From: Whitmania pigra
Lineage: Eukaryota; Annelida; Clitellata; Hirudinida; Haemopidae
Length of the DNA: 64,000 bases
Direction of reading: 5' to 3'
NCBI GenBank assembly: GCA_021613335.1
Contig: JAJTWR010000254.1
Coordinates: 1,716,001-1,780,000 of the forward strand
The notes beneath the pieces are model-generated. The model saw nothing but the letters and a program-made list of their open reading frames with translations. It did no database searches and had not been told where the DNA came from. The translations under genes and the position numbers were made by a program. Positions 1-10,995 of the stretch are shown here, in pieces (positions within the stretch are counted from its first letter, which is position 1; each line of letters begins with the position of its first letter).

Positions 1-1854
1 GTGATCCATTCAAGACTGGATGATTTTATAATAAATTACAGAGACTTAAACAGAGGGCTCCTTGATAGATTTTGTGAAACTTCAGGCCTGGAGCCCAGCA
101 CAGTAAAGCTAAGAAGTATTTTTCTTATGATTATAACACATTTATGTTTATGACAGGCATGTGTAAAAGCCATTGGAAAAATTGCCAAAGAAGTTTGCAG
201 AGGCAGAAAAAATAAGAGCTCCAAATCCATTTATGTAAATGATATTATATCTCCAATGGATTTTGAACTGTTAAGATTTATTCTGGAAATAATTTAGTGC
301 ATTATACATATTGATTATTGCATACAGTCTAAGACAGAGGATGATGATGACATTGTTATTGCTGATGATGGTCCTGAACCTAAGAAGAAGGTGATATCTC
401 TAGCAGTTACAGATAATTAATTTATAAAATAATCTCATCATTAATTTTGGTTTCAACAGAAAATGAATCTCACCAGGCAAGAGACATTCTTGACAGAACT
501 TAATGTGCAGGAAAAGGCAAGCATTTTTATTTACTAAAATTTAGCTTATGTAATGATACATGTGTTAGCGTGTCGGTGATGGTAATGATCATGATGTGGG
601 GTGTTCGGAACCTAGTCCGCACTGCCAGGGAGCATTCTTGATATTGGTTCTATATATTCAGTAGCAGGATAATTGCATTGTTGGTTTGGTTACATAAGGC
701 ATTCAAAATGTCTAAATAAATATTTTAGTATGTATCACAATCATGTGGCATTTCTTCCTTGCCAAATGTTTTTCAATTTTGTTATCAACTTCAGGACATG
801 TTACAAAATGATGAGACAATCAAGATGAATGCAAAAGAAACAAATGTGAACCAAGTGATATTTTAACATTTTAAAATTAAAAGTCATGGAAAGCAATCAG
901 TTAATTTCCATGTTTCAGGCATCTGATATACAGCCAGTCACATATGGAGTTGTGCAGTTGGTGGCAAGTGGAAGAAGGGTAAGTGCCAAACTGCTGTAGT
1001 TTAAAATGAAAAACAGATGCAACTACAAACCAAAATATACTTTGTGAGAATGCTAATGCTAAACAAAATTTTTCTAGGCTTCAAGGACCAGCCCCAGAAT
1101 GACCGACAAACCATTCATCGACAAGAAAAAATATCATCACATTCTGGCAAGCCGGAGAAAATGGTTCACCTCTGAGCATATCAACATGGCCATGTATTAC
1201 ATGGCCAACAAGTTTGAACACATTGACGGCTTTTTTGATTCTGAAATTATAAGTTGTGTAAGGCGCAATTCGTCCATTGAATACCCAACATCAAAATTTG
1301 TGCAGATAATCAATGTGAAAAAATCTCACTGGATTACAATAAGTAATTTAAGGTGCAGCGACAGCCACATTGATGTGTACGACAGTATGAGAAGTTCATA
1401 CCAAGACCGAGACAAATTTCTGATGTGGTATTTTGGACGCTCATTTTGCACTAAGTCTTTAACACTATTACAACATGACGTTCAACAGCAATCAAATGCC
1501 TATGACTGTGGACCCTATGCAATTGCTTTTGCTTTAACACTATGTCTTGGTATAGATCCCAGCATGTGCAGTTACGATGAAGAAGGACTGAGAAGTGGTA
1601 TCAGACAGATCTTCGCCAGTGAGGAACTTATCCCGTTACAATCTGGTCACAGGAGATCAGGGTTGCCAAGGACGATTGATGTAGAAATTTATTGCATCTG
1701 TCAAGTGGCTTACCAGGGTGATGGCACTGCGAACATGGTAGATTGTGATATGTGTGGGAGGTGGTACCATGATGATTGTGTGCAAGCACCAAAGAGTTCG
1801 CTGAGGCAGACGTGGCATTGTCATGATTGTATTAGTAATAATATTATTTTATGA
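1..1854 (+). CDS. Ulp1-type cysteine protease with C-terminal PHD finger (5' end outside window)
   Basis: Seven exons can be joined: 1-102, 157-234, 328-390, 460-516, 795-845, 919-978 and 1078-1854. Every junction is phase 0, and the 516/517 donor is GC rather than GT. The large last exon holds a C48-like (Ulp1/SENP) fold: His in SHWITISN, Asp in DVYDSM, a Gln pair in VQQQSNAYD and Cys in YDCGPY, in the family order His-Asp-Gln-Cys. After it comes a C4HC3 PHD finger (CICQ, CDMCGRWYHDDC, CHDC), so the last ~170 codons combine a ubiquitin-like-protein protease with a histone-reader type zinc finger. Upstream exons carry an acidic stretch (EDDDD) and basic KKKK. From the families one expects removal of SUMO or another ubiquitin-like tag at chromatin; the substrate is unknown. 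The gene may be derived from a transposon, since Ulp1 domains occur in some mobile elements. The stop is TGA at 1852-1854. I do not recognise a named orthologue. Confidence 0.8.
563..640 (+). repeat. tRNA-derived SINE fragment (copy 1)
   Basis: Lies in the intron after the exon ending at 516. It has a Pol III B-box-like GTTCGGAACC (602-611) followed by CCGCACTGCC, matching the order seen in better copies at 12.9, 13.86 and 33.27 kb. The A box is not clear here. Confidence 0.4.
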
Positions 1855-3652
1855 TGATTAATTCTATTCTTGTGATAAATGTTTTTGTTGTCAGTGCTAA
1901 TGCAGGTTTGCTCATCTCTCTGACTGCAATCCAAAAAGTTTGCAATAAATATTTTGTTGTTGTTAATGCCCAATGATTCAATTGATTTTTTTTCTAGAAA
2001 CAACTTAGTAACCTGACATCTGAAGACTTTGAATTTTATGTTACTCACATATTTAAAAAGTTGTTATGCAAACGACCCCAAACAATGATTCTCTCTTAAA
2101 GATTTCCTATTGGAAGGATTAATTAAAATGATTAGTCTACAACTTTATTTGCAACTTGACACTTGTCAAACTAATTTTACCAGTAACTGAATAATATTAA
2201 ACAACTCTACTTCCTATCCAGGATAAAGTTCCTCACACTAATTAGGTGTCTCTGGACACGAGTTTTCAATGACCTTTTACAATCGTCGAGAAGGTTAGAT
2301 AAGCGTTTAAAACAAGATATACATAATATTAACTGTATGATAACGTAAATTACAAATAATTTTTGCAGAAATCTATCTCAAGAGTCATGTGGAACAATAT
2401 GATCTGGTCATCTCCAAGCTCTCTAAATTAACTGCGATTTTCATGAGATTTAACAATGACAATAAATAGTTTACATGTTGCCATCACAATTGTATTCGTC
2501 CCTATACACAATAAAAGTTGATAAATTTTCTAGAGATTATTTGTAGAGTTCGAGTTGCGTGGTTTTTCCGGACCGTGTTTATTTTGAAAGTTTGGTTTAT
2601 TAGAAAGTAGCGATGATTCTGGGTGTGCAATAATGTTATAAATATTTAGACTTACGTATTTCTACACAAATAAATTATTATTTACATAAATTTAAATACT
2701 GAAGCTTAATGTTTTATTTCTGTACTTTTATTTATGTTTTTTCAAATAATTTAAAAAACAAAGTCTTCTGTTGATTGAGATATGAACATTTTTAAAAAGC
2801 ATTTGTAACGTAGTTTCCAAATATTATAATTTGAATCTTCGCATTAAGAAATAAATGTGAGTGTCTGCTAACTTCAGCCACGTTAGAGACTAGGCTTTTA
2901 CCATTATATAAGTGTCTGCTGGCGGAAGACAAGTCTTCGGACAGCTAGGCAAGCGAAAGAAATTGTCGAATTTTATAAAAATGTCACATTGTCATCGATT
3001 AGCGGATGGTTGTAACTAGTGGCTAAAACATCGTTTTAAGTATTTTTATATAAAAGTATTTTTTATCAGGAATATATTTTTTACATGTACATAAATTAAT
3101 TTGCTGATAAAGTTATCAAGAGGGAGAAATGGTGACATCTTTACTCGTAAAATGCTAAAAAAAAGATAAATTATTTAAACTTGTATGTAATAAAATATAT
3201 TAAATGGTATCTAAAACTAATTTAGCCAATTTCAAAATGGTCGATGAAATGAATGTTATCGATGTTTTGTAAACTAGCTGCGTTGAATATCACTCTCTCG
3301 TGAGTAACTGTTTTTGTGAATTATAAATCTTTTGCGCTGTTTTTAAGTAACAAGTATAAGCTACTATTACTTTTCTTTGGATTTGTGAGTATAGTGAGTT
3401 ATATTAACAGATTAATAGATTCTTCATAATCTTGAATAAATATTTTGCATAAACGGACTCCATGCGGCAAATGTTTACATAATTATCGATGAAATATACT
3501 TTTAAATAAAATTGTTAACGTAAGGAAATTTAAACTTATTGATTTTGATCACTTTAGATTTTTTGCCTAATATCAACTTATTTCAAGAGAATTATTAAAA
3601 TTTACATTTTCTGAAAAATTTTGATTAAACATTATAGATAACATCTCAGGTC
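1855..3652. other. Intergenic, AT-rich; 5' flank of XRN2
   Basis: No coding segment, RNA gene or clear repeat recognised. The last bases before the XRN2 start, ACATCTCAG at 3642-3650, look like a splice acceptor, so XRN2 may have an upstream non-coding exon in this interval. The promoter could not be placed. Confidence 0.5.
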
Positions 3653-6454
3653 ATGGGAGTTCCAGCATTTTTCCGTTGGTTGAGCAGAAAGTATCCATCC
3701 ATAGTGGTCCACTGTAGAGAAGAGAAGGCTAAAGTCATAGATGGAATAAAGATTCCTGTAGACATAACACAAGCAAATCCTAATGATTTTGAGTTTGATA
3801 ACTTGTACTTAGACATGAATGGAATCATTCATCCTTGTTGTCATCCAGAAAACAAACCAGCCCCCAACAATGAAGAAGAAATGATGGAAGCCATTTTTGA
3901 GTACATCGACAGATTAGTTGCTATCGTTCGACCTAGAAAAGTGTTGTACATGGCCATCGACGGTGTGGCACCGAGAGCCAAAATGAACCAACAGAGGTCA
4001 AGGAGGTTCAGAGCCTCAAAGGATTCTCGGGAAAGTAGGGAAGAAATTGCAAGGATTAAAGAAGAATTGAGGACAAGAGGGATTGAAATTCCACCCGACA
4101 GGCCCGAAAAGGAACATTTTGACAGCAACTGCATCACTCCTGGAACTGAATTTATGTCTCGCCTGGCCGAATGCCTCAGGTATTACATCCACGTAAAGAT
4201 GAACAGTGATCCTGGATGGTCTCAGATTATGGTCATACTTTCTGATGCCAATGTGCCCGGAGAGGGGGAGCACAAGATTATGGATTACATAAGGCGTCAA
4301 AGAGCTCAACAAGATCACGATCCGAACACGAGGCATTGTCTCTGCGGTGCCGATGCCGATCTTATAATGTTAGGTCTGGCAACGCACGAGCCAAACTTTA
4401 CAATCATCAGAGAGGAATTCAAGCCTCACCAAGAAAGGTCATGTGAAGTATGTGGTCAGACAGGTCATAGAATGACAGAATGCACCGGTGCAGCAAAAGA
4501 AAAGCAGGGGGAATACGACGAGAAAGTGATTTCCGCAGGATCCGAGCAGGATTTTATATTTTTGCGTCTCAATGTTCTCAGAGAATATCTCTACAAGGAA
4601 TTGGCCATGGTAAATTTGCCATTCAAAGAAGATTTTGAAAGAGCCATCGATGACTGGGTGTTGATGTGTTTCTTTGTGGGAAATGATTTTCTTCCACATC
4701 TTCCCTCATTGGAGATAAGAGAAGGTGCCATAGACAGATTAATTGGACTGTACAAGAAGGTAGTTTACAAGACTAAAGGATATTTGACAGACAGTGGTCA
4801 TGTACATTTGGATCGAGTACAACTGATGTTGGCTGACCTTGGGGAAATGGAAGATGAAATTTTTAAAAAGCGGAGAGAAACTGAAGAAAATTTCAAAAGA
4901 AGAAATGAAGAAAGGAACAAGAGACAGAGAAGATCTTATGATGCCCCTGCATGGATTCCCACTGGAGCTTTTGCTCCTGTGCCTCTAGGACAAAATGTTG
5001 GACCAGACACCTTAAGTAGTGATGCCATTAAGTCCGAAAGACAGCAGAACTTTCAAGCTGCATCTGCGCAAACTAATCAAAGCAATCAAAGAGCAGCTTC
5101 TGCATTGAGATTGTCATTGGGTTCTCTCCCAAAGGATAATCAAGAAACATCCAGCAACAAGAGAAAATTAAATGAAAATGCAGATGAACCAGTTGATGAG
5201 GTAAGATTGTGGGAAGATGGGTGGAAAGACAGATACTACATGAACAAGTTTGGAGTTGGAGTTGAAGATTGTGGTTTCAGGTCCAAAGTAGCTAATGAAT
5301 ACATATTGGGAATTTGTTGGGTGCTTAGTTATTATTACCAGGGTTGTGCCTCTTGGAACTGGTATTTCCCGTACCATTATGCACCTTTTGCATCAGATTT
5401 TATGGACATAGGAAGTCTTGATATTACTTTCCCAATGGATACTAAGCCATTTAAGCCTCTGGAACAGCTCATGAGTGTTTTTCCAGCAGCAAGCAAGAAG
5501 TTCCTACCTTCATCTTGGCAGAAATTAATGTTTCAAGCTGATTCTAAAATCATTGATTTTTATCCTACTGATTTTAAGATAGATTTGAACGGCAAGAAAT
5601 ATTCATGGCAAGGTGTTGCACTGCTACCTTTTGTTGATGAGAATCGTCTGTTGGATACTCTCCAAACTGTTTATTTGAATTTGACTGAAGATGAATATAG
5701 AAGAAATTCTCTTGGAAATGATAGACTTTTTGTCCACAAAAATCACAAGTCATTTAGTTCTCTTGAAGCCTTATATGAAAATGGTCACAATGAAGCAAGG
5801 GTTCATTTGAATGTGTCACTGACAGGTGGAGTTGCTGGTCTCACATGGTGTGATGAGCATGTTGTCTTGTTGGGAGATGTTGTAAAGTCCCCCTTGTTGC
5901 AGATGAGTGATTTCATGTCCAATCAGACAATCTGTGTACAGTTCTTAGATCCACAGTATGAACCAGGCTTTAAATTTCCAGCTAAAATGTTGCCTAATGC
6001 AAAAATTCCAGCACCCGTCTTGAATTCGAGGAATATTGAAGACCAAAGGCCGGGATTTTCTAACAGTGGATATTCAGGGACTCATGATGCTTCATCAGCA
6101 AGAAGAATGTTGAGAGGAAGTTTAAATTCTCAGGGATGCATGCCTTACAATGCTCCACATTGGAATGCCCATGGAGTCCATCCTGATCAATCTTTTCGAG
6201 GAGAAGGATCAAGAAATTTTGCTCAAACGTCATACAATGAATTCTCACGATCAAATAATCGTCCTGCGAATGTGCCAGGCTTTCATCATCAGCACGCTCC
6301 AAGAGGAATGCCAAATCATCAAATGAGATATAACCAAAACTCTGGGCAACAAGGTTTTCATTACCAAAGACAACCCTTCCAACATCAGAGATACAGAAAT
6401 GAAGCACCTCACCATAATCGCCCCCGATTCCACCCCTATTCCAGGCATCAATAA
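3653..6454 (+). CDS. XRN2: 5'-3' exoribonuclease 2 (XRN2/Rat1), intronless
   Basis: An uninterrupted 933-codon frame starting MGVPAFFRWLSRKYPS, the diagnostic N-terminus of XRN enzymes. The N-terminal nuclease region contains the acidic motifs NLYLDMNGIIHPC, SDANVPGEGEHKIMDY and CGADADLIMLGL that bind the catalytic metal ions. A CCHC zinc knuckle (CEVCGQTGHRMTEC, about residues 263-276) is the feature of nuclear XRN2 that cytoplasmic XRN1 lacks. The conserved second block follows (DDWVLMCFFVGNDFLPHLP), then a Ser/Gln/Asn-rich linker, the C-terminal XRN domain, and a tail rich in Arg, His, Gln and Asn. Length matches the family (human about 950). XRN2 degrades uncapped nuclear RNA, drives torpedo termination of Pol II and trims rRNA precursors. 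Not a single intron is present over 2.8 kb, unlike the other genes here. No poly(A) tract or flanking duplication marks it as a retrocopy. Confidence 0.97.
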   Translation: MGVPAFFRWLSRKYPSIVVHCREEKAKVIDGIKIPVDITQANPNDFEFDNLYLDMNGIIHPCCHPENKPAPNNEEEMMEAIFEYIDRLVAIVRPRKVLYMAIDGVAPRAKMNQQRSRRFRASKDSRESREEIARIKEELRTRGIEIPPDRPEKEHFDSNCITPGTEFMSRLAECLRYYIHVKMNSDPGWSQIMVILSDANVPGEGEHKIMDYIRRQRAQQDHDPNTRHCLCGADADLIMLGLATHEPNFTIIREEFKPHQERSCEVCGQTGHRMTECTGAAKEKQGEYDEKVISAGSEQDFIFLRLNVLREYLYKELAMVNLPFKEDFERAIDDWVLMCFFVGNDFLPHLPSLEIREGAIDRLIGLYKKVVYKTKGYLTDSGHVHLDRVQLMLADLGEMEDEIFKKRRETEENFKRRNEERNKRQRRSYDAPAWIPTGAFAPVPLGQNVGPDTLSSDAIKSERQQNFQAASAQTNQSNQRAASALRLSLGSLPKDNQETSSNKRKLNENADEPVDEVRLWEDGWKDRYYMNKFGVGVEDCGFRSKVANEYILGICWVLSYYYQGCASWNWYFPYHYAPFASDFMDIGSLDITFPMDTKPFKPLEQLMSVFPAASKKFLPSSWQKLMFQADSKIIDFYPTDFKIDLNGKKYSWQGVALLPFVDENRLLDTLQTVYLNLTEDEYRRNSLGNDRLFVHKNHKSFSSLEALYENGHNEARVHLNVSLTGGVAGLTWCDEHVVLLGDVVKSPLLQMSDFMSNQTICVQFLDPQYEPGFKFPAKMLPNAKIPAPVLNSRNIEDQRPGFSNSGYSGTHDASSARRMLRGSLNSQGCMPYNAPHWNAHGVHPDQSFRGEGSRNFAQTSYNEFSRSNNRPANVPGFHHQHAPRGMPNHQMRYNQNSGQQGFHYQRQPFQHQRYRNEAPHHNRPRFHPYSRHQ

Positions 6455-6722
6455 CTACACTTTACCTTGTGACTGCATTACACTTTTTAACCTATTTTAA
6501 GATTTGTTTTGTAGAAACGATAAAATTATGGCTTGGAATTATTATTTCTTAAGGAAGTAATTAAATTTGGAATTGCAAGCTGTTGTTGGGTTGTTAGGAT
6601 TCTTCAGCAGAAGTTTTAGCCAAGATTATCATGTTATTGCCAACTGGTATTGGCTGGTATGTTTTCTTTGTGAGGAACTAAAAGGAAGTGTTTATATTAT
6701 CGCCTATTCGCGTTATCTAAAT

Positions 6723-7985
6723 CAGTGGTTCTCGACCCCCGGTCCGTGTATCAAATGGTATCGGGCCGCCCAAGGAACAATAAATTATTTCCATTTCATT
6801 AAAAAAATTAAAATAGTTTGTAGGGCTTGAGAACAACCGCTGCCATCTCTTTCTTAGCGTGTTCGGTAAAATTATTGAGTCTGATTTTGTAATATTTTAA
6901 GAATAACGATTAACTTACCAAAAAAATGATAAACTTTTTAATTAAATTATTAACCTCATCAAAGCACACGCCCTTAACTCGCGCTTTTTGAGCAGCTTTG
7001 TGAGGAGATGGAGGCAGAGCACAGATGCCTGCTCTTACACACCGAAATAAGATGGCTATCCAGAGGCAAATCGCTCACCAGAGTATTTGAATTGCGAGAG
7101 CCATTGCAAAGATTTCTCTCAGAAAAGAAGTCACCGTTGGCAGCACATTTCTGTGACATAGTGTGGGTCGCAAAACTAGCTTACCAGTGTGACATATTCA
7201 GCCTGCTCAATGACTTCAATCTGTCCCCTCAAGTGTTTTCAAGTTGGCAGACAAAGTAGCTGCATTTAAAGCCAAACTGGAGTTGTGGGGAAAGCGCGTG
7301 AACAGAGGCATGTTGGACATGTTTCAATTTTTTGCGAGACTGAACCTGATCATTCATTTTCCAAGTTGGTGACGGATCACCTGTCTTTGCTTTCAAAAGA
7401 GTTCGAGCATTACTTCCCAACCACAAAAGACCCATGAACTGGTAAGGAATAGATCCGCGACCTATTTCTCAACAAACCAGGCGAATCTAGCAGGTCTGTG
7501 CAAGAAGATCAACTGCTGGAGATTGCTAATGACGGTATCCTTAAAACTGCGTTCCAGACAGCAACTCTACCGGTGTTCTGGATTAAAGTCATGGCGGAAT
7601 ACCTTGAGATTGCAACCACAGCACTTAAATCCCTGTTGCCATTTCCGACATCCTAACTTTGTGAAGCAGGGTTTTCTGCAGTGACAGCAACCAAAACAAC
7701 GGAATAAACTGGACATAAGCAACACACTTCGGGTGTCATTGTCTCCGATTGCCCCCAGATGGAACCTTCTCGTTGCAAAGAAACAAGCTCAGGGTTCTCA
7801 TTGATTTAGCGTTCTAGTCACTTTATATTCATTTTTTGTATGTGTAACTGTACGTATTTTGAAGGCATGTTTAAATACAATTTTAAATCACTTTACATTC
7901 ATTTGTTTGCGTAACTGCGTTATTTTAAAGGAGGCGTGTGTAAAAATGATCCGGTCCGCGGCGAAGAAAAGGTTGAGGACCACTG
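6723..7985 (+). mobile_element. hAT transposon, internally decayed (ZBED5/GTF2IRD2-like transposase)
   Basis: Ends are CAGTGGTTCTCGACCCCCGG (left) and the inverted GGTTGAGGACCACTG (right). An exact 8-bp target duplication ATCTAAAT flanks it at 6715-6722 and 7986-7993, the hAT signature. Inside, a broken + strand transposase can be followed: LSRGKSLTRVFELREPLQ and FLSEKKSPLAAHF around 7050-7150, then frameshifted pieces through about 7800. The length (1263 bp) is far below an autonomous hAT, so it has lost sequence and cannot encode a complete transposase. Confidence 0.9.
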
Positions 7986-7993
7986 ATCTAAAT

Positions 7994-8514
7994 TCTCAGC
8001 TTTGTTTTTTGAGGTTTTGTGGGAGAAAAATCCAAACTAAGTCTAAGTTTGAAGATAAGGGAGCTGAAATAGCTATTGCTTTGGGTTGGTACATTTTACT
8101 TATATGTTTTCGGTAAGTTGTCCTGGATAAAATTAAACTTGCAGACATGAAAATGCGTGGGCAAAATATTGTGCTAGTTTTGAAAAAAGTGGAAAATGTG
8201 GGAGTCATTTTGCAGTTAATAATCTCCGTCGATAAACGATGATAAATATTTTAAGTTGATAAATGTTTTACCTAGATAATGGATTGAATGGATCAATATT
8301 AAGGCCGAATAAAGTTGTCTATTTCTATATCCATATGCATTAGACAGATTTTCCAAATGAAAAGTGGGATTCGGTATATTTTGCAAAATGTTTTAATAAA
8401 TGAACTTGAAATCTGATATTGCAATTTATATTATTTGTACGGAAAAACATTTCCAGAAAAATACCTTGGATTGATAATTATGAAAAACATTGCCATTGAA
8501 AGATATTCCCACGG
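7994..8514. other. Spacer between hAT element and ferrochelatase-like gene
   Basis: AT-rich with no supported feature. It may hold the first exon or start codon of the ferrochelatase-like gene, whose first recognisable exon has no in-frame ATG after the stop at 8497. Confidence 0.4.
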
Positions 8515-10826
8515 TTGCATATAGTAAGCAGCAATCGTTGCTATTTTGGTGTGTCGGGATGCATTTGTGGAAGAAAGGATGTAGGTGCCGCGACACTGCA
8601 ATTGCATTCCGAACTATTAAAAGTATTTTACCTTCCAGCCTTTCTTTCTTTGGGGAGAATTTGTCACAGACGATGCTTTTCGTCGGGAGATGCAGCCAGA
8701 GAAGATGTTCGAGGGTAATTATTTAGCTTATCAAGTAACCGGGCAGACATTTTTTATTGTTTTCATTTCTAAAGCACCAAGTGTCGCACTGGAATTCTAC
8801 TATTTGGCCTCGGGGATCCCATTCAAGATGATGAAATTAAAAATTATTTTATCCGCGCGTCACTTGACAGAAACATTATCTCTTACCCTTTTCAAGAGTT
8901 AGTATTAATTCGCAGCATAAGTTATGAAACATGTTTAGTAATCCTTGTGTTTTGAGATACAAATAGGATACCATATATAATACATATAATCATCAAATTT
9001 CCTTTGAACTAGATATTTGGGACCAGTCTCAGCAAGGAGAAAATTTTCGAGGTTTCTCTCTCATCACAAAACATCTTCACCAAGATACAGCATCAGCAAA
9101 CTAGTTAAAAGTCAAAGACTTGATTATATCTTAGATATTTTGAGTCCTAGGACAGGTGAATACCTCCTTAAAACATGTAAAAAAAAAAGCTAATTTGATC
9201 CTTTCATAGTCTGGATGTAATTCTTTTGAGATCTTGTCATTGTTTCCTTTCGTTAAATCTTTATAAGGTGTTATTATTATTACTTTATTTACAGCACCTC
9301 ACATGTGCTTTGTTGGCTTCCAGTACACAGATCCAGTCATCGAAAAGACACTGAGAGAAATGGAAATGTATGTTTTGTGCAATGCAAAAACGTTTTGATT
9401 TTATTTCAAAATCAATATTCATCAATTTCAGTAAGTAAGCTTGCTTTATTTTAAGTTATGATGTAGAGAGGGCCGTTGCAGTTCCACTACTACCTCACTA
9501 TAGCTGTTCAACTACAGGAAGCCTCTTAAGTACAATCTCTACATATAATAAAGAGAAAAGAGAGCCATCAAAGATGGTCTGGTCTGTGGTTGACAGATGG
9601 TCCTCAGACCCAGCTTTTATCAATGTACATCAATACCCAATTAAAAGTTAATTAAAATGTACTAAAATTTATTAATTTTGGTAGTCCTTTGTTGAAAGTG
9701 TCAAGGACGGACTCAACAAATTTCCAGAAGATGTAGTGGATAAAACATTGATCATATTTTCGGTTTTGCCTACTCCATTAATGGTAAATTAGGCCATTAC
9801 ACGTGTTGAAGATCTCCTGATAAATTGAAGAGTTTGTTTTAGAATGTTTATAAAGGTGATTCATATCATCACCAAGTAGCTGCAAGTGTACATTGCATTA
9901 TGGAAAAGCTAGGAAATTGCAACCCTTTTACCATTTCATGGCATTCACTAGTGAGTTATACTTAAGAAACAGTGTTTATTAATTTATTAATGTGATTAAA
10001 AATCTTTCAAATAGGTTGGTACTTTTCCATGGTTGGGTCCTGAAACCAAATTTGTTCTTCAATCTCTTGAATCAAGCCATTACAAAGGAGCTCTTGTAGT
10101 CCCAATTTCCTTTATTTCAGACAGTGTATTAGCTGATGTTGAACATTTTTCAAGTTTGCCAACACATGTCAGTAGGTCCTGCAAGAGAATGACTAGGAAA
10201 AAATCACTTTAAATGCTAAATTTGTTGACGTCAGATGACGAAGATGGTCCAGCTAGCAAGAGCCCCAATCACCATGCCAAATTTTGCCAAGGTTGTGCAA
10301 ACTCAACTATGTTTTATCGAACATCATGAGACTATTGATTGCGCAAGTTAGTTTGAGGGGTTGCGTGAGGTGTTTAGCAGCAACGGTCAATTGTATAAAC
10401 AAATTTGCAAGAAATGGCTTCAGTTCTATGCATATAATATTAATTAATCTTGAGTTCAAAGAGCCCAAGTTTTGAATTTACATATCCATTTTGAAGGGCT
10501 TGGCACAACTGATTGCCACACATTTACAGAGTGGATCTTCATGCAGCAAGAATCTGTGCATGAAGTGTATTAGTTGTTCAAATGAGAGCTGTGCTGAGAT
10601 GAGGCGATACTTCAGGACATCACAGGAGATTCTTGACATTGCCAAAAAAGAATCATCCATGATTGGTTGGTATTTTGAAGATCATTTGAGATTGGCTTTT
10701 CTACTAGCTCTCTCCATAAACCTTAGAATGATAATTCATTTTTTCAAGGATGGTCTCACCATTGAGTTTTGCAAGATGGGCACATTGGTACCTGAGACCA
10801 CCACCTCAAACACCAAGGGCAAATGA
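8515..10826 (+). pseudogene. FECH-like: Ferrochelatase homologue lacking catalytic residues
   Basis: Exon-like blocks reproduce ferrochelatase in order: about 8620-8714 (Arg-rich presequence ending CHRRCFSSGD), 8775-8901 (GILLFGLGDP), about 9013-9155 (ILDILSPRT), 9295-9367 (APHMCFVGFQYTDP), 9456-9624 (HYSCSTTGSLL), 9685-9783, 9843-9950 (KGDSYHHQVAASV), 10015-10212 (VGTFPWLGPET), and 10498-10826 with KCISCSNESC. Most junctions have correct GT-AG sites and matching phases. Ferrochelatase inserts iron into protoporphyrin in mitochondria. The Cys in YSCSTTG and the three in CxxCxxxxC, which ligate the 2Fe-2S cluster in animals, are all kept. The catalytic His (human H263, FSAHSLP) is Leu here (FSVLPTPLM), and the SDHIE motif (H341, E343) is SDSVL. 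There is no in-frame ATG in the first block, the 8901/9013 phases do not close, and the segment between the last two blocks is not recognisable. Either a pseudogene or a non-catalytic paralogue. Confidence 0.78.
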
Positions 10827-10995
10827 CTTTTGATTTTATTGTTTCCAAACGATGTAATTTTTCCAAAAATACAACTTTCTATTAGTAATACTAATTCAAT
10901 TCAGTGCCAAAGTACCTATCTCCAAAATTACCTGTAAATGAAAAGGGTTGGAATCATTGCTATTGTAGGACCCATATTGGGAATATATCAGAAAT

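Noticed and set aside
3841..6407. Minus-strand frames of 60-115 codons opposite XRN2
   Set aside because: Shadows of the real coding strand with no recognisable domain.
10284..10475. Possible extra ferrochelatase exon (FEGLREVFSSNGQLYKQ)
   Set aside because: Readable residues do not match the expected ferrochelatase segment, and an in-frame TAG precedes them; left unassigned.
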